Part shown: positions 5,483 to 7,418 of the stretch, in pieces
Layout: each line of letters opens with the position of its first letter
How positions within the stretch are numbered: position 1 is the stretch's first letter
From: UBA2239 sp050177075
GTDB lineage: Bacteria; Pseudomonadota; Gammaproteobacteria; Burkholderiales; UBA9220
Direction: 5' to 3'
NCBI GenBank assembly: GCA_050177075.1
Contig: JBFXHL010000115.1
Coordinates: forward strand, 1-7,418
Length of the DNA: 7,418 nt
Translations under genes and position numbers: made by a program
Notes under the pieces: generated by a model
The model's input: only the letters and a program-made list of their open reading frames with translations
Databases searched by the model: none
Told to the model about the DNA's origin: nothing

Positions 5483-7203
5483 GCATGGCGCGCGCGCAAT
5501 CGCTTCGCATGCCGCTGTGGCGGTCCAGGCTCCTCGTGGGCCTGTTGTTGTTTTGGTTCCTGGCGCTGGCAGTGCGCTCCCTTTATTTGCAGGGGTTGCA
5601 CAACGATTTCCTGCGCCAGAAGGGAGACGCCCGCTACAGCCGGGTGATCGAGATCACCGCCCATCGCGGCATCATTACCGATCGCAATGGCGAGCCCCTG
5701 GCGATCAGCACGCCGGTGGAGTCGGTATGGGCGAGCCCGTCGGACGTGGAGATATCGGCGGACAAGATCAATCGCCTCGCCGGGTTGACCGAGGTGCCCG
5801 TTCAGGAGTTGCGCAAGAAGCTGAACGAGAACAAAAAGGAATTCGTCTATATCAAGCGCCAAATGCCGCCGGATCAGGCTGAGCAGGTAATGAAGCTCGG
5901 CGTGCCGGGAATCTTCCTGCAGCGCGAATACCGCCGCTACTATCCGGCGGGCGAGGTGGTGGCGCATGTGCTGGGCTTCACCGGCGTGGACGATAACGGC
6001 CGCGAAGGAATGGAATTGGCCTACCAGAACTGGCTGGGCGGCAAGCCGGGCAGCCGGCGCGTGATCAAGGACCGTTTGGGGCATATCATCGAGGACGTGG
6101 AGAGCATCCGGGCGCCGCAGCAAGGGAAACCCCTGGCCCTGTCCATCGACCGCAACTTGCAGTATCTGGCCTTCCGCGAATTGACGCAGGCGGTGGAGAT
6201 GCACAAGGCCAAGGCGGGGGCCATCGTCGTGCTGGATGCCAAGACCGGCGAGGTGCTGGCCATGGCCAACCAGCCCACCTACAACCCCAACAATCGCGAA
6301 AAGCTCAATCCGGCGGCCATGCGCAACAGGGCCGTTACCGATCTCTACGAGCCCGGTTCGACCATGAAGCCCTTCACCATCGCCGCGGGCCTGGAGTCGG
6401 GAAAATACAAGCCCGAGACGCAGATTCAGACGGCGCCCGGGAGTATGACCATCGGTCCGGCGACAATCCACGACGCCCATCCGGAGGGTGTGCTGACGGT
6501 AAGCCAGGTGATTCAGAAATCGAGCAACGTGGGCGCAGCCAAAATCGCCCTGTCCCTCGAGCCCAGCTATATGTGGAAAACCCTGCACAACGTGGGGATA
6601 GGCACGCCGCCGCGCAGCACCTATCCCGGCGAGGTGTCGGGCAGGCTGCGGCCCTACCAGAGTTGGCGGCCCATTGAACAGGCCACCATGGCCTTCGGGC
6701 ACGGCTTGTCGGTAAGCCTGCTCCAGCTGGCCAGGGCCTATACCGTGTTTGCCGACGATGGCGAATTGAAGCCGGTGTCTCTGCTCAAGCTGGATGAGCC
6801 GGCGGTCGGCGTGCAGGTGTTTTCCCCGAACACGGCCCATGAAGTGCTGAAAATGATGGAAACGGTCACCCAGTCCGGCGGTACCGCGCCCCGGGCCCAA
6901 GTCATCGGCTACCGGGTGGCGGGCAAGACCGGAACGGCGCACAAACTGGTGAACGGGGAATACGCGCCCAACCTCTACGTGGCTTCGTTCGTCGGCTTGG
7001 CCCCGGTCAGCAATCCCCGTTTGATCGTGGCGGTGATGATCGACCAGCCCAGCGACGGCGAATACTACGGCGGCACGGTGGCGGCGCCCGTGTTCAGCAA
7101 GGTCATGGCCGGCGCTTTGCGCATGCTCGGCGTGCCGCCGGATGCGCCGAACAATTATTTCGTTCCGCCGGAGACGGCGCCCCTGGTGAAGGAGGTGGTA
7201 TGA
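5479..7203 (+). CDS. ftsI: Septal peptidoglycan transpeptidase FtsI (PBP3)
   Basis: FtsI is the class B penicillin-binding protein that cross-links septal peptidoglycan, working with FtsW. It is anchored by one N-terminal membrane helix (about residues 18-37), followed by the PBP-dimer domain with RGIITDRNGEPLA (63-75). In the transpeptidase domain the SxxK motif is STMK with nucleophile S294 and K297, the second motif is SSN at 348-350, and KTG is at 483-485 in AGKTGTAHK. All three active-site motifs are intact, and the 574-residue length is close to E. coli FtsI. The ATG overlaps the ftsL stop. A second in-frame ATG six bases downstream is possible. A GGGGGTG about nine bases upstream can serve as the ribosome site. 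The stop overlaps murE by 4 nt. Confidence 0.97.
   Translation: MSMARAQSLRMPLWRSRLLVGLLLFWFLALAVRSLYLQGLHNDFLRQKGDARYSRVIEITAHRGIITDRNGEPLAISTPVESVWASPSDVEISADKINRLAGLTEVPVQELRKKLNENKKEFVYIKRQMPPDQAEQVMKLGVPGIFLQREYRRYYPAGEVVAHVLGFTGVDDNGREGMELAYQNWLGGKPGSRRVIKDRLGHIIEDVESIRAPQQGKPLALSIDRNLQYLAFRELTQAVEMHKAKAGAIVVLDAKTGEVLAMANQPTYNPNNREKLNPAAMRNRAVTDLYEPGSTMKPFTIAAGLESGKYKPETQIQTAPGSMTIGPATIHDAHPEGVLTVSQVIQKSSNVGAAKIALSLEPSYMWKTLHNVGIGTPPRSTYPGEVSGRLRPYQSWRPIEQATMAFGHGLSVSLLQLARAYTVFADDGELKPVSLLKLDEPAVGVQVFSPNTAHEVLKMMETVTQSGGTAPRAQVIGYRVAGKTGTAHKLVNGEYAPNLYVASFVGLAPVSNPRLIVAVMIDQPSDGEYYGGTVAAPVFSKVMAGALRMLGVPPDAPNNYFVPPETAPLVKEVV
7189..7197 (+). promoter_or_regulatory. Strong ribosome binding site for murE
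   Basis: AAGGAGGTG, within the last codons of ftsI, is a near-perfect Shine-Dalgarno sequence. GGAGG ends four bases before the ATG at 7200, slightly closer than usual. It fixes the murE start in the ATGA overlap. Confidence 0.7.
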
Positions 7204-7418
7204 CCGCCTTCGATTTCACGGCGCTGGAGCGGATGGGGGCGACCGTGCGCGAGTTGTCGGCGGACAGCCGAAAAATCCGGGCCGGAGTCACCTTCGCGGC
7301 TTTCTCCGGCGAGCATGCCGATGGCCGTCGTTTCATCGGTCAGGCGGTAGCGGCAGGCGCCAACGCCGTCCTGTGGGAAAAGAACGGCTTCGACTGGAAT
7401 GCCGAATGGAAGGTGCCG
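7200..7418 (+). CDS. murE: UDP-MurNAc-tripeptide synthetase MurE (5' part)
   Basis: Only the first 73 codons are present; the gene runs off the window. MurE is the cytoplasmic ATP-dependent ligase that adds the third residue, meso-diaminopimelate in most Gram-negatives, to UDP-MurNAc-L-Ala-D-Glu. The visible part is the N-terminal UDP-MurNAc-binding domain with DSRKIRAG (22-29), then TFAAFSGE and HADGRRFI (39-46), and AGANAVLWE. MurF has a similar N-terminus, so the sequence alone is not fully decisive, but the position directly after ftsI is the standard place of murE. The ATG overlaps the ftsI stop and has a strong ribosome site. Confidence 0.9.
   Translation, partial: MTAFDFTALERMGATVRELSADSRKIRAGVTFAAFSGEHADGRRFIGQAVAAGANAVLWEKNGFDWNAEWKVP

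Noticed and set aside
5401..6942. Minus-strand open frame of 513 codons opposite ftsI
   Set aside because: It mirrors the third-codon GC bias of ftsI, shows no recognisable domain and is rich in His, Arg and Gln as such shadows are.

Overview
This is a chromosomal window of fairly high GC. It looks like a proteobacterium, most likely a betaproteobacterium, because it combines a proteobacterial dcw order (mraZ-rsmH-ftsL-ftsI-murE), a class II (E. coli-type) dihydroorotase and a bacterial type A RNase P RNA. That assignment is from memory of families and gene order, not from a search. I see no phage, insertion sequence, CRISPR array or defence genes.

Layout. Bases 1-251 hold a strong intrinsic terminator (14-49) for a gene to the left of the window, then about 200 bases with several small hairpins, a -10-like box and no convincing gene. 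A rightward group follows: an unrecognised small protein (252-680), a 63-residue four-cysteine protein (710-901) and pyrC (953-1990). A conserved cytoplasmic protein of unknown function (3075-1987) lies on the minus strand. It meets pyrC tail to tail, and a shared CTAG supplies both stop codons. Divergent from that gene is rnpB (about 3180-3528). A mostly AT-rich spacer then leads to the mra promoter (TTGACC-17-TATAGT) with four 10-bp GTGG repeats that match the known MraZ operator pattern. The dcw cluster starts there: mraZ, rsmH, ftsL, ftsI and the first 73 codons of murE, cut by the window edge. Every dcw junction in the window overlaps (4, 7, 4 and 4 nt), so the genes form one transcription unit with probable translational coupling.

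How the genes work together. MraZ is the probable autorepressor of the cluster, acting at its own operator. RsmH methylates 16S rRNA. FtsL and FtsI are inner-membrane divisome proteins; FtsI is the septal transpeptidase. MurE adds the third stem-peptide residue to the peptidoglycan precursor. PyrC (pyrimidine synthesis) and RNase P RNA (tRNA 5' maturation) are housekeeping functions next door.

Most of the window is ordinary core genome. The points most worth a second look are the MraZ operator and the hairpin that takes up its fourth box, the two unassigned small proteins beside pyrC, the unassigned minus-strand gene with its stop-to-stop overlap, the AT-rich island upstream of the mra promoter, and a stretch of lower GC inside rsmH. 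I found no clear case for a new multi-gene system.
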